A program made the translations under genes and the position numbers. 63,936 nt of DNA from DTJG01 sp964532995 (lineage in GTDB: Bacteria > Ratteibacteria > UBA8468 > B48-G9 > DTJG01), in assembly GCA_964532995.1 (NCBI GenBank), contig CAZHJN010000003.1, forward strand, positions 1 to 63,936, in the 5' to 3' direction. Under the pieces are notes generated by a model. The model was given only the letters and a program-made list of their open reading frames with translations. It searched no databases and had not been told where the DNA came from. The number at the start of each line of letters is the position of its first letter. The stretch's first letter is position 1. This document shows positions 33,474 to 42,693 of the stretch, one piece after another.

Positions 33474-34226
33474 TTACTTCCCGAAATCTGGTATGTCAAA
33501 ATCCGTACACAGAATCATCATACTTCTAACTATCCCGATAATCCCTATCATTATTACGATAACAGCAGCAATTTTGTTAAATTTTTCCTCCGGTATAAAA
33601 CTTTTCAATTTTAATCCTGAAATGGTTCCAAAAAACGCAGGCAAAAATCCAAAAAAGAATATTCTTAGATTCTCATGATCAAAAAATCCATTTACAAAAT
33701 ATAAGGTGTTTGAATAAATCCCGTTAAAAAGAAAACAACAAAGCAGCGTTGCTCTAAAACTTTCTTTTTTCATACCAAGTAACATCATAAGAAATATTAA
33801 AGGCGGTCCGCCCATCGCTGCTGTTCCTGACAGAATACCGCTGAAAAAACCGCTTGCAAAAAAGAAAACCTTTTTTTCTTTAATTAAAGGCCTGAATCCA
33901 CAGGCAAAAATAGAACCAAGAATTAGTGTGAACGCTGATATGAGAAATCTTATCATATCCTGGTCTGCGTATTTCAGAAAAAAAACGCCAGAGGGTATAC
34001 CTGCGAACGAACCCATCACTATCAATTTTACTTTTTGCCATTCAATATCCTTATGTACTTCTGAAATAAGAAAAAGGTTAAAGATAAACACTGTGAGGGA
34101 AAAAGGTGGGATGATAAATCTGGGATCGTTTACAAGGGTAAGAAGGGGTATGGCAAAAAGTCCTGCTCCAAATCCACCGATCGCCTGTATGAAAGAAGCG
34201 ATAAAAAAAACCGTGTAAATAATCAT
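33474..34226 (-). CDS. TauE/SafE-family membrane exporter
   Basis: 250 residues with about eight hydrophobic segments. The family repeat motif is visible in QAIGGFGAGLFAIPLL (about 14-29) and again as GILSGTAAMGGPPLIFLMML (about 135). TauE/SafE proteins are thought to export sulfite or organosulfonates. It follows the amidohydrolase by 31 bases and precedes cimA by 11. A link to the amidohydrolase, M55 and ThuA genes upstream is inferred from position only. Confidence 0.85.
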   Translation of the reverse strand: MIIYTVFFIASFIQAIGGFGAGLFAIPLLTLVNDPRFIIPPFSLTVFIFNLFLISEVHKDIEWQKVKLIVMGSFAGIPSGVFFLKYADQDMIRFLISAFTLILGSIFACGFRPLIKEKKVFFFASGFFSGILSGTAAMGGPPLIFLMMLLGMKKESFRATLLCCFLFNGIYSNTLYFVNGFFDHENLRIFFFGFLPAFFGTISGLKLKSFIPEEKFNKIAAVIVIMIGIIGIVRSMMILCTDFDIPDFGK

Positions 34227-34257
34227 AACAACAGTGTTTGTTTGCAGAAGATCCTTT

Positions 34258-35139
34258 TTAACTTTCGAGATGCAAAAATTTAATAGCGTTTTCTCGCGCT
34301 ATTTTATTAAATACTGTGCTTGATATATTTCCTGTATCCCTGAGATTCTTTAAAAAATCAATAAGTGGCGTCGGAGTATCAGGAGCGCAGATATCAGTAC
34401 CAAAAAAAAGCCTGTCCTGAAATTCATTAAGAAAATGTATTCCGTACTCAATATCTCTTGAGATAGCATTGAAACCACTGTATGCAGAAAGGTCGCCAAG
34501 AAGATTTCCGTACCTTCTGAACAGTTTTGGAACAACACCTTCCTTTCTTATCGGATAATCCGGATAACCGAATCTATCCGCAGGTGTCTCGAGTTCAGAA
34601 ATTTCTGCCCAGAAAGGTTGCGAGTGTCCAAGAAAATAAAGGTTTGGAAAATTCCGAAGTGTCTGTTCCAGCTGAGGTAGACCAATATCGTCATAAAGTC
34701 CGTATACACCACCAAGTTTGGGTGCAATGTGAAAAAGTACAGGAAGCTTAACTTTCTCTGCATGCTCGAATAAGTTCTGAACAAGAGGATGAAGAAAAGG
34801 AAGATTCGCTGTTATTTCTCCAATTCCTTTACAGCCCTGTTTTTTATAGTGGGTCAGAACCTCCTCCAGAGGCGCATCTGGAGAATTTGTTATCACTCGC
34901 GGATCAATATTGCAAAATGGTATGAACCTGTCAGGGAACTGCCTGCAAATTTCCAGAACTTCTTCCACGCTTTGCGGCTGAATGCTGCATTCCGGAGAAA
35001 CACCGGGGAGAATAACTGCTTTTTCTATTTCAAGCTCATCATACCTTTTCAAAAGCTGCTCAGGAGTTGAATAACTCTGCTTTCCGCTCCTGAAAAATGT
35101 TGGATATTTTCTCAAATGAACATGTATATCTATAAACAT
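34258..35139 (-). CDS. Amidohydrolase 2 family TIM-barrel hydrolase
   Basis: 293 residues from the ATG at 35139, chosen because AAGAG lies 9 bases upstream; a GTG three codons earlier has no spacing. The metal site starts MFIDIHVHLRKYP (H-x-H), then FHIAPKLGG (about 160), LGHSQPFW (about 195) and FGTDICAPDTP with the final Asp (about 258). This is the Amidohydro_2/ACMSD-like superfamily of decarboxylases and hydrolases. The substrate is unknown. It follows the M55 gene by 27 bases. Confidence 0.85.
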   Translation of the reverse strand: MFIDIHVHLRKYPTFFRSGKQSYSTPEQLLKRYDELEIEKAVILPGVSPECSIQPQSVEEVLEICRQFPDRFIPFCNIDPRVITNSPDAPLEEVLTHYKKQGCKGIGEITANLPFLHPLVQNLFEHAEKVKLPVLFHIAPKLGGVYGLYDDIGLPQLEQTLRNFPNLYFLGHSQPFWAEISELETPADRFGYPDYPIRKEGVVPKLFRRYGNLLGDLSAYSGFNAISRDIEYGIHFLNEFQDRLFFGTDICAPDTPTPLIDFLKNLRDTGNISSTVFNKIARENAIKFLHLES

Positions 35140-35166
35140 TTTTTTCACTCTTCAGATGTTCAACTG

Positions 35167-35931
35167 CTACCACTTTATTATCTCAAGACCATTATTAATT
35201 TCAAATTCTTTTTCAGTATAGTATGGATTATCAGGCGTTGTCCCTTCAGGACCGAGCCTTTTTATTATTAGTCTTACAGGAAACTTCACCTTATACGGTT
35301 TCATTTTTGGAAGTGCTTTTACCGCTTTCTTTGCACCCTCAATTAACATGGGCCTTGTTTCTTCCGGAGCAAGAAGTATACCGGCCTCTCTGGCTATGCC
35401 CTTTTTTACAGCTACAGTAACAAGTTCTTCTCCTAAGGTTGCTTTTGCTTCCCTGCATGCGGCTTCGTCTCCGGTGACAAGAATTACAGGAATGTTGTAA
35501 TGTCCTGCAATTACGGCACATTGGTAAATCTCTCCCCTTTCCACACCATCATAGAAATATTTTGCCTCAACGGTTGAACTCTGGGTATGATGAAGTAAAC
35601 CTCCAGGTGTTCCATTCATGGCATGATATCCAATCAGAATAAATCCATCAAAGGATTCATCCAGTCCAAAAAAAGTTCCACCCCTCGGCCAACCTGTGAT
35701 ATAACGCACTCCGGGCATCATGAACTCCGGAATAAAATTATTTCCGCCATCATGACCATCAAGAACATAGATTTCATCCACACCTGCCTGTTTTAAACCT
35801 TCACAAACAGCAGAGACATCGGCCATAAGTAATTTCATCGCTGATTCAAATTCCGGTGAATTTGGTCTTGTCTGATTCCACTTAAAAACTCCGGTTGCTC
35901 CTTCCAGGTCTGTGCATATATAAATCTTCAT
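35167..35931 (-). CDS. M55 family D-aminopeptidase (DppA-like)
   Basis: 254 residues with GGAGG before the ATG. The M55 zinc ligands are visible: TDLEGATGV (Asp8 and Glu10), DGHDGGNNF (His about 60), GYHAMNGTPGG (His about 104) and STVEAKYFYDG (Glu about 121). B. subtilis DppA hydrolyses D-Ala-D-Ala and related D-peptides; in this type of accessory cluster the substrate is not known. It sits between the ThuA and amidohydrolase genes, 13 bases after thuA. Confidence 0.9.
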   Translation of the reverse strand: MKIYICTDLEGATGVFKWNQTRPNSPEFESAMKLLMADVSAVCEGLKQAGVDEIYVLDGHDGGNNFIPEFMMPGVRYITGWPRGGTFFGLDESFDGFILIGYHAMNGTPGGLLHHTQSSTVEAKYFYDGVERGEIYQCAVIAGHYNIPVILVTGDEAACREAKATLGEELVTVAVKKGIAREAGILLAPEETRPMLIEGAKKAVKALPKMKPYKVKFPVRLIIKRLGPEGTTPDNPYYTEKEFEINNGLEIIKW

Positions 35932-35944
35932 TTTGCCTCCTTTC

Positions 35945-36592
35945 TTATTTTGAAGCCCACAAAAGTCCTCTTCTTGTAATCTCTCTCACTTCGAAAACAT
36001 CAAAATCGGTCCTCACATGCCCGAGAGAGGAATAAAAAACCCTCCCTTTTCCAAACGTTCTTTTCCAGACAACAGGCATGGTACAGTTGTCTATCCATGG
36101 CACAGTATCACGGGTAAACCTCGTTATTGCCAGAACATCATTTGATGGATCAATATGCATATAATACTGCTCTGACTTTATTTTAAAGTTTTTGATCCCC
36201 TCAACAACAGGATCCTGGGGTTTCACTATTTCAACCTCATATTCAACTATCCCTCCGGGATGAGCAACCCATTGTCCGCCAACCATGAATTGGTATGATG
36301 GGTTACTTCTGAATGCATCACCCATTCCCCCATGCCATCCAGCAATACCGGTTCCTGATTGAACCGCTGAAAGCAAACCTTTTTCCTGTTCGGCAGTTAT
36401 ATTTCCAGCTGTCCAGACAGGCACAATCAGATTTAAACCGGAAATAAATTCAGCATCAGTAAGAATATCAAGGCTTTTATGAACAAAAACATCAAAACCT
36501 TCTTTTTTCATAATGTCTGAGAATAATTCAACACATTCCTCTGGCTGATGACCTGTCCAACCACCGCATAAGAAAAGAACAGATTTTTTCAT
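35945..36592 (-). CDS. ThuA-like domain protein
   Basis: 215 residues with AAAGGAG upstream. It has a glutamine-amidotransferase-like fold: VLFLCGGWTGHQPEE at the N terminus, LIVPVWTAGNITAEQ (about 55), GTGIAGWHGGMGDAF (about 80), GGQWVAHPGG (about 104) and the EQYYMHID segment. ThuA (Sinorhizobium) takes part in trehalose use. The family is abundant in Planctomycetes and candidate phyla next to sugar dehydrogenases, but its reaction is not settled. First gene of the minus-strand cluster. Confidence 0.85.
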   Translation of the reverse strand: MKKSVLFLCGGWTGHQPEECVELFSDIMKKEGFDVFVHKSLDILTDAEFISGLNLIVPVWTAGNITAEQEKGLLSAVQSGTGIAGWHGGMGDAFRSNPSYQFMVGGQWVAHPGGIVEYEVEIVKPQDPVVEGIKNFKIKSEQYYMHIDPSNDVLAITRFTRDTVPWIDNCTMPVVWKRTFGKGRVFYSSLGHVRTDFDVFEVREITRRGLLWASK

Positions 36593-36620
36593 AAAATTTC
36601 TCCTTTAAAAAAATTTTATT

Positions 36621-36648
36621 TTTAGAATTGTGCGCATTTTGTTATAAT
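36621..36648 (+). promoter_or_regulatory. Promoter of the M24-NfeD-LOG unit
   Basis: TTTAGA (36621-36626), a 16-base spacer and a perfect TATAAT (36643-36648), 24 bases before the M24-like ATG, with AAAGGAGG at about 36660. Confidence 0.55.
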
Positions 36649-36672
36649 AATCTTAATAAAAAAGGAGGAAAA

Positions 36673-37764
36673 ATGCAACCTGAAGAAATTAAACTGAAAT
36701 GGACAAAATTGAAAGGTTTGTTAGAACAAAAAAATTTAAGTGGTGTTATCATCAACAGAGTTTCAAACTTTTCCTGGTTTACAGGGGGAGGAAATAACTT
36801 TGTTGCAATAAATACTGATCTTGGTGCAAGTTCATTGCTGGTGACACATAAAAAGATTTATCTGCTTTCTAATAATATAGAATCGGAAAGAATCAAAAAA
36901 GAGGAAATTCCAAATTTGCCTGTTGATGATATTGTATGTTTATGGTATCAGGATGATGGATTACTGGATATGGCGAAAAAAATCGCCGGTGAACGTATCG
37001 GCATAGATAAACCTGGAGAAAATCTGGAATTTGTTGATCTGAACAGTCTGCATCTCCCCCTGCTTTCTGTAGAAATTGAAAGATTCAAAAACCTCGGGCA
37101 GAAGGTCAGTAAGATTGTTTCAAAAATCTGCTATGAAATTAAACCCGGTATGACTGAAAATCAGGTTGCTGGAAAATTGAGCGAAAATTTCTGGGCTGAA
37201 GGAACAATACCTGTTGTTCTGCTGATTGCTGCTGATGAAAGGATCTCCAGTTTCAGACATCCAATAGCCACAGATAAGAAAATTGAAAAATATGTTATGA
37301 TTGTTGTATGCGTGTATGAAAAAGGATTGATTGTATCCATGACAAGACTTGTAAGTTTCAGTAAAATCTCACAGGAAATACAGAAAAAACATAAGGCTGT
37401 TTGTGACGTTGATGCAGCTTTCATATTATCAACAAGACCGGGCCATACTGTTGGCGAAGCATTTAAAGCAGGAATTGATGCATATAAAAAGACAGGTTAT
37501 CCAGAAGAATGGGAAAAACATCACCAGGGAGGACCCTGCGGTTATAGAACAAGGTATTACAGAGCAACGGAAAAAAGTTCAGAAATTATAAAACCTGGAT
37601 ATGCGTTTGCATGGAACCCTTCCATAACAGGAACAAAATCAGAGGATACAATTATTGTAAATGAAAATAATCCGATGATTATCACTGAACATCCAGAATG
37701 GCCGAAAATTAATGTTGAAATAGGAGGCACATGCATTTCAAGACCGGATATACTTTTACGGTAA
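36673..37764 (+). CDS. M24 (creatinase/prolidase fold) protein lacking metal ligands
   Basis: 363 residues from the ATG at 36673 (AAAGGAGG upstream; the longer frame has none). The N domain is creatinase-like (NRVSNFSWFTGGGNN). The C domain is pita-bread M24, but the metal ligands are mostly gone: the D-x10-D pair is replaced by Val and Ser (VVCVYEKGLIVSMTRL), and the EPG glutamate by Asn (AFAWNPSI). His in HHQGGPCGY and Glu in KSEDTIIVNE remain. It is therefore either a metal-independent hydrolase such as creatinase or a binding protein. It overlaps nfeD by 34 bases. Confidence 0.82.
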   Translation: MQPEEIKLKWTKLKGLLEQKNLSGVIINRVSNFSWFTGGGNNFVAINTDLGASSLLVTHKKIYLLSNNIESERIKKEEIPNLPVDDIVCLWYQDDGLLDMAKKIAGERIGIDKPGENLEFVDLNSLHLPLLSVEIERFKNLGQKVSKIVSKICYEIKPGMTENQVAGKLSENFWAEGTIPVVLLIAADERISSFRHPIATDKKIEKYVMIVVCVYEKGLIVSMTRLVSFSKISQEIQKKHKAVCDVDAAFILSTRPGHTVGEAFKAGIDAYKKTGYPEEWEKHHQGGPCGYRTRYYRATEKSSEIIKPGYAFAWNPSITGTKSEDTIIVNENNPMIITEHPEWPKINVEIGGTCISRPDILLR

Positions 37765-39059
37765 TACTATTCATATTAACGTGCTGGCTTTCTAATCCAG
37801 TTACGGTCAATGGAATAAACAAAGTTTCTGACAATATTTACGTGCTAACAGTGGATGGAACTATTAACCCCGTTGTTTACTACAAAATAAAACGTGCAAT
37901 TTCAACAATAAAAAAACAGCAGGGACAGTGTTTAATTCTTATGATGGATACACCTGGAGGACTGCTTATTTCAACAAGAAAAATAGTACAGGAAATCTTA
38001 AATTCTGAAATACCTATAATTTGTTATGTTGCACCAAGAGGTGCACAGTGCGCTTCAGCAGGAACATTTATAGCACTTGCATGTCATGTGGTTGCCATGG
38101 CGCCGGCCACAAATATCGGTGCAGCTCATCCTGTAAGCATCGGAAAAGAAATGGATCAAACGATGCAGGAAAAGGTAGTAAACGATACCGTAAGTTTTAT
38201 CAGAAGCATATGTCATCATACTGGAAGAAACCAGAAATGGGCTGAAGATGCCGTCAGAAAGAGTATTTCAACTTCTGCTGAAGAAGCGGTAAAAATCAAT
38301 GTTGCAGACCTCATTGCGGATGACATTGAACAGTTGCTTGACAAACTTGACAGAAAAGAAATAAAACTCGCTTCTGGGAAAAAAATTATTTTGAACACAA
38401 AAAGTATTCAGGCTCAACAAATCAAAGAAAGTTTTGGTGAAAAATTACTGAATACGATAGGAGATCCGACCGTCGCTTATCTTCTTATGACTATTGGAAT
38501 ACTCGGAATTATTATAGAGTTTTCTCATCCAGGATTTGCTGTGCCTGGAGTCGTCGGAGCAATTTGTCTTATCCTTTCACTTTTTGCTTTTCAAACATTT
38601 ACACAGAGTATTGCAGGTATACTTTTAATAATAACAGGGATTATTCTTTTACTGGCAGAAATTTTTGCACCGGGTGTTGGAATCTTTGCAATAGGAGGGT
38701 TCATAGCTATGGGGCTCGGAACCTGGTTATTTTTCCGATCCCCGCAGAGTGAATTTCGCGTTACTTCAGGCATAATTATACTTATCTATTCCGTGCTTCT
38801 TTCATTGATTTCAGGATTGCTTATACTTATAAGACATACAAAACACAGAAAGATTACCACAGGAAAAGAAGGAATAATAGGTGAACAGGGTAAAGTGATA
38901 ACGGATTTAAATCCAGAAGGAACCGTTTATGTGCACGGTGAATACTGGAAAGCAAGAAGTTCAGGTGAAACCATACCGTCGCAAACAAAGGTGAAAGTTA
39001 AGGAAATAGATGGAATGATGCTGCTGGTGGAAAGGGTTGAAACATCAAATGAAAAATAA
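37731..39059 (+). CDS. NfeD family membrane serine protease (long form)
   Basis: 442 residues. A signal/anchor helix (1-25), a ClpP-like protease domain (about 30-220) with PGGLLISTRKI and the nucleophile Ser in GAQCASAGTF (about residue 104), four or five membrane segments (about 245-370), and a C-terminal OB-fold NfeD domain (about 375-442). Long NfeD proteins often pair with a stomatin-like protein, which is absent here. GGAGG lies 3 bases upstream of the ATG, inside the end of the M24 gene. Likely role: membrane protein quality control. Confidence 0.9.
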   Translation: MHFKTGYTFTVILFILTCWLSNPVTVNGINKVSDNIYVLTVDGTINPVVYYKIKRAISTIKKQQGQCLILMMDTPGGLLISTRKIVQEILNSEIPIICYVAPRGAQCASAGTFIALACHVVAMAPATNIGAAHPVSIGKEMDQTMQEKVVNDTVSFIRSICHHTGRNQKWAEDAVRKSISTSAEEAVKINVADLIADDIEQLLDKLDRKEIKLASGKKIILNTKSIQAQQIKESFGEKLLNTIGDPTVAYLLMTIGILGIIIEFSHPGFAVPGVVGAICLILSLFAFQTFTQSIAGILLIITGIILLLAEIFAPGVGIFAIGGFIAMGLGTWLFFRSPQSEFRVTSGIIILIYSVLLSLISGLLILIRHTKHRKITTGKEGIIGEQGKVITDLNPEGTVYVHGEYWKARSSGETIPSQTKVKVKEIDGMMLLVERVETSNEK

Positions 39060-39690
39060 AGTTATATATTCAGAAGAATCGTGGAGGATATTCAGAATAA
39101 TGTCTGAATTTGTTGATGGGTTTGAAACGCTGGAGAATATCAAAAATGCGGTGACTGTATGGGGCTCTGCAAGGGTTTCCTCAAAAAATAGATGGTATAA
39201 AGAAGCCGAAAAACTTGGCAGGTTGCTGTCAAAAAATGGATATGCTATGATTACCGGAGGCGGACCTGGAATAATGGAAGCCGCCAATAAGGGAGCTTAT
39301 GAAGAAGGTGGATTATCAATAGGTCTGAATATTGAACTGCCTCAGGAACAGAAACCAAACAAATATATTTCGCATCTCATTTCATTCAGATACTTTTTTG
39401 TACGAAAGGTAATGTTTGTAAAGTATGCAAAGGCCTTTGTTATTTTCCCGGGCGGATTTGGGACACTGGATGAATTTGCTGAAGCTATAACTCTTATTCA
39501 AACCAGAAGAACCGAAAGGTTTCCTGTGATACTTGTTGGTAAACAATACTGGAAGGGCCTTGTGGAATGGATGTGGAATTGCCTTGTTGAAAATGGTTAT
39601 ATTGATAAGGAGGATACAAAAATTTTCAGCGTTGTTGAAAAGTCAGACCAGGTCATCAGGGTAATCAATTCTTTTTACCGCAGGAAGTAA
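39049..39690 (+). CDS. LOG family protein (TIGR00730, lysine decarboxylase-like)
   Basis: 213 residues from ATG 39049; a TTG at 39037 would sit directly on the AAAGGG. Rossmann motifs: VTVWGSARV (about residue 37), MITGGGPGIMEAANKGA (about 71) and the catalytic PGGFGTLDE (about 141). LOG proteins are nucleoside 5'-monophosphate phosphoribohydrolases (cytokinin-activating type); the bacterial role is poorly defined. It overlaps nfeD by 11 bases and the convergent glmM-like gene by 26 bases. Confidence 0.9.
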   Translation: MKNKVIYSEESWRIFRIMSEFVDGFETLENIKNAVTVWGSARVSSKNRWYKEAEKLGRLLSKNGYAMITGGGPGIMEAANKGAYEEGGLSIGLNIELPQEQKPNKYISHLISFRYFFVRKVMFVKYAKAFVIFPGGFGTLDEFAEAITLIQTRRTERFPVILVGKQYWKGLVEWMWNCLVENGYIDKEDTKIFSVVEKSDQVIRVINSFYRRK

Positions 39691-41023
39691 TTTGATGTTC
39701 AATAAGATTAAGAATGGTAACCACCTTTTCTTTGTTTGTCCCTTCAACAAAAACTCTTATAATCGGTTCTGTTCCTGAAGGACGTATCCCAATCCACAGA
39801 TCTTCGAAATCAATTCTCAAGCCATCCAGATAGTTTGCAGTACCTGATGAAAACGCCTCTGTTACATATCTGTAAAGTTGTTCTATTTTTGTAACAGGAA
39901 ATTCAAATTTTTTCTTTATGAAGAAGTAATCAGGTAAATTGCTGACCATTGTAGATAGTTCTGATTCAGTTTTCGCCATCATTTCCAGTGTCAGAGCCAT
40001 CCCTGCAAAACTATCTCTTCCATAATGAAATTCGGGCAAAATAATTCCACCATTGCCTTCACCACCGGCAACAGCACCAATTTTTTTCATTCTCTCAACA
40101 ACATATACCTCGCCAACCTTTGTTCTTGATAAATCTGCATGGAATTTGCCACAAATATAATCTATAAGCTTTGTTGTTGAAATATTAACAACAACAGGTC
40201 CATTATTCCTTTTTAATATCCATCCGATCAATAAAGCCAGCCCCTGTTCCTCGCTTATAAAACTCCCGTTTTCTGAAACAAGCGCCAGTCTATCACAATC
40301 AGGATCCTGAGCAAATCCAGTACAGGCAGATTTTTTTCTGACTGCTTCAGAAAGACACTCCAGATGCTCTGGTGTTGGTTCTGGATGGTGCGAGAATTCA
40401 CCTATCGGTTTTTCATTTATCATTGTAACAGAACAACCCAACATTTCAAGAAATTTTTGGGAATAAAGGGCACCCACTCCCTGAACAGGGTCAACAACAA
40501 TTTTAAAATTTTTCTTTCTTATAGCATCCGCATCAACGCAATCAAGAAGAGATGAGAAGAATTTTTCCATAAAATCTTTAAATTTCAAGTATGTTCCAGT
40601 TTTTCTTTGTCTGAAGGTTTCATTTCTCTGTTTCCCGTAAACATCAAGAAATTCTAAAAATTCCTCAGGATTCAAAAAAGTACCTGATGAACTTATCAGT
40701 TTTATCCCATTGTATTCCATCGGATTATGGCTTGCAGTTATAATGGCTCCACAAAAATTCGGGTGTTTCTCAACAAACCATGTGAGCGCCGGAGTTGGTA
40801 CAATACCAGCATCATAGACATTTTTCCCTGCTTCTAAAAGACCCCTTACGAAACTTTCTTTTAAAAGAATTCCACTTTTTCTTGTGTCTCTTCCTATAAC
40901 TATGTTTTCCTGTGCTGACCAGATTCCAAATGCCCTGCCAAAATCAAAAGCATGTCTGTCTACCAGAGACTCACCATAAATGCCTCTGATTCCTGAAACA
41001 CTGATAATCAATTTTTTCATCAT
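39665..41023 (-). CDS. glmM: Phosphoglucosamine/phosphomannomutase family (GlmM-like)
   Basis: 452 residues. Phosphoserine loop ITASHNPMEYNGIKL (about residue 93), metal loop DPDCDRLAL (about 240), sugar loop GGEGNGGIILPEF (about 318) and phosphate loop IRPSGTEPIIRVFVEG (about 412). The early ISVSGIRGIYG is like archaeal-type GlmM/PNGM. It makes glucosamine-1-phosphate or hexose-1-phosphate for UDP-sugar supply. Exact specificity (GlmM or ManB) cannot be fixed by eye. Confidence 0.87.
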   Translation of the reverse strand: MMKKLIISVSGIRGIYGESLVDRHAFDFGRAFGIWSAQENIVIGRDTRKSGILLKESFVRGLLEAGKNVYDAGIVPTPALTWFVEKHPNFCGAIITASHNPMEYNGIKLISSSGTFLNPEEFLEFLDVYGKQRNETFRQRKTGTYLKFKDFMEKFFSSLLDCVDADAIRKKNFKIVVDPVQGVGALYSQKFLEMLGCSVTMINEKPIGEFSHHPEPTPEHLECLSEAVRKKSACTGFAQDPDCDRLALVSENGSFISEEQGLALLIGWILKRNNGPVVVNISTTKLIDYICGKFHADLSRTKVGEVYVVERMKKIGAVAGGEGNGGIILPEFHYGRDSFAGMALTLEMMAKTESELSTMVSNLPDYFFIKKKFEFPVTKIEQLYRYVTEAFSSGTANYLDGLRIDFEDLWIGIRPSGTEPIIRVFVEGTNKEKVVTILNLIEHQITSCGKKN

Positions 41024-41710
41024 TTATATAATTGAGTCTGGAATAAGGTATTGGCGCAATGTACTTTGGTTTAACTGTTCAAGCCTGACTGCATCTTCAA
41101 TTTTGAATTGTCCAACGCGGGTTCTTATCAATGATTCCTGAACAGCTCCATAACCAAGTTTCTTCCCTATGTCTCTGCAAAGTGCTCTTATATATGTTCC
41201 CCTGAAACACCTGACCCTCAGAACAATCCTCGGGATTTCTATCTTCTTTACTTCAATCTCATGAATAAAAATTTTTCTGGGTTCGGGAACAACAGTACCA
41301 CCCTGTCTGTAAATTTTGTAAAATCTCATACCATGTTTGCGAATAGCTGAAACAACAGGAGGAATCTGTTCAATTTCACCGACAAATGATGATACGACTT
41401 TTTTAATCATTTCCTTATCAAGGTCTTCATAGTTCAGGTCCTGCTTATCAAGAATTTTCCCCTGTATATCATCAGTATCTGTTGTTATACCAAGAAGTAA
41501 TGTCGCAATATATTCTTTCTCCATCGAAAGGAACTTACCTGCTTTTTTTGTTGAGCTTCCTATACAAATAACAAGCACACCAGAAGCAAGAGGATCAAGG
41601 GTTCCTGTATGGCCTATTTTTGCATGAAAACCCGGGATTTTCTTGATAAATCTTATTACATCATATGATGTAATTCCAGAAGGTTTATTTACGTTTAAAA
41701 AGCCGTTCAT
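41024..41710 (-). CDS. truB: tRNA pseudouridine(55) synthase TruB
   Basis: 228 residues. The N terminus is NVNKPSGITSYDVIRFI, the catalytic Asp is in GHTGTLDPLASGVLV (about residue 40), and the later KIYRQGG and RCFRGTYIRALCRDIG motifs are those of TruB. It lacks much of the C-terminal PUA region. It overlaps nrnA by 4 bases and abuts the next gene. The usual partner rbfA is not seen. Confidence 0.95.
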   Translation of the reverse strand: MNGFLNVNKPSGITSYDVIRFIKKIPGFHAKIGHTGTLDPLASGVLVICIGSSTKKAGKFLSMEKEYIATLLLGITTDTDDIQGKILDKQDLNYEDLDKEMIKKVVSSFVGEIEQIPPVVSAIRKHGMRFYKIYRQGGTVVPEPRKIFIHEIEVKKIEIPRIVLRVRCFRGTYIRALCRDIGKKLGYGAVQESLIRTRVGQFKIEDAVRLEQLNQSTLRQYLIPDSII

Positions 41711-42693
41711 CTTTTTTGCTGTTTAAGATATCTGAAAAAAACTTCCATGGCAGATTCAACCGTCATCCCTTTAATGGAAAAACCTGCGGCATTATTATGC
41801 CCTCCCCCTCCAAAATGTTCTGCAAGTTTTCTGACATTAAAATTGTTTCTGCTTCTTAAACTGAATTTAATCTCATTTTTCCTTTCTCTGACCAGAAACA
41901 CAAAATCCATTTTACCGACAGATTGCAACATGTTTATTACAATCTCTGTATCCTGTTCTTCTGCCTTTGTTTCCTTAAACATCTGTTCTGTTACAACTGT
42001 CCAGGCAACCGGTACATCTGGATCAACCTGCATGGAAACAAGGGCATGCCCAACCAGTTTAAGAGAAGCAATGGAATTATTACAGTAAATATTATTTGCT
42101 ATTTTTTCAGGATCTATCCCTATCTCCAGTAATTTATCAATTACAGCAATGGTCCTGCGATCAAAATTATACCTGAAAGAGCCGGTATCTGTAAGAATAG
42201 AAACATACAAACATTCAGCCACCTTCTTCTCAATACGACAAAGATAATCTGCAATAATAAAACACATTTCGCCAACTGAAGAAGAGTTTTCACAAACCCA
42301 GTTGATCTCACCAAAATAAGTATTTTTTTGATGATGGTCTATGTTGATTATGAGACAATCTTCCGAAACGAGTGATAAAGGCTTGCCTATACGATCTTTA
42401 TTGCTGCAATCAAATGCAATAACAACGTCCGGATTAATTTTCTTATTCCTGCACAAATCAAATGTCTGAATTTCTGAAAATCCTGATAGGAAACTGTAAA
42501 CCTTTGATGCTTTCATCTCATTAATAATGAATACCTTTTTATTGAGTCCTCGCAGTATTCGCAAAAATGCTAACTCGCAACCAATACCATCGCCATCCGG
42601 TACCTGATGTGTTGTCAGAAGAAAACGTCCGTGTTCTTCTATCGCTTTACGGATCTTTGATATTGAATTTTTATCATCATCTGTAATAAACAT
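41707..42693 (-). CDS. nrnA: DHH/DHHA1 phosphoesterase (NrnA-like oligoribonuclease / pAp phosphatase)
   Basis: 328 residues from the ATG at 42693, inside the end of hflX; earlier starts would add residues with no family match. DHH motifs: TTHQVPDGDGIG (about 24), VIAFDCSN (about 85), the DHH triad IDHHQKNTYF (about 112), and DHHA1 GGGGHNNAAGF near the C terminus. NrnA degrades short oligoribonucleotides and 3'-phosphoadenosine 5'-phosphate. Neighbouring truB is the frequent pairing. Confidence 0.9.
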   Translation of the reverse strand: MFITDDDKNSISKIRKAIEEHGRFLLTTHQVPDGDGIGCELAFLRILRGLNKKVFIINEMKASKVYSFLSGFSEIQTFDLCRNKKINPDVVIAFDCSNKDRIGKPLSLVSEDCLIINIDHHQKNTYFGEINWVCENSSSVGEMCFIIADYLCRIEKKVAECLYVSILTDTGSFRYNFDRRTIAVIDKLLEIGIDPEKIANNIYCNNSIASLKLVGHALVSMQVDPDVPVAWTVVTEQMFKETKAEEQDTEIVINMLQSVGKMDFVFLVRERKNEIKFSLRSRNNFNVRKLAEHFGGGGHNNAAGFSIKGMTVESAMEVFFRYLKQQKR

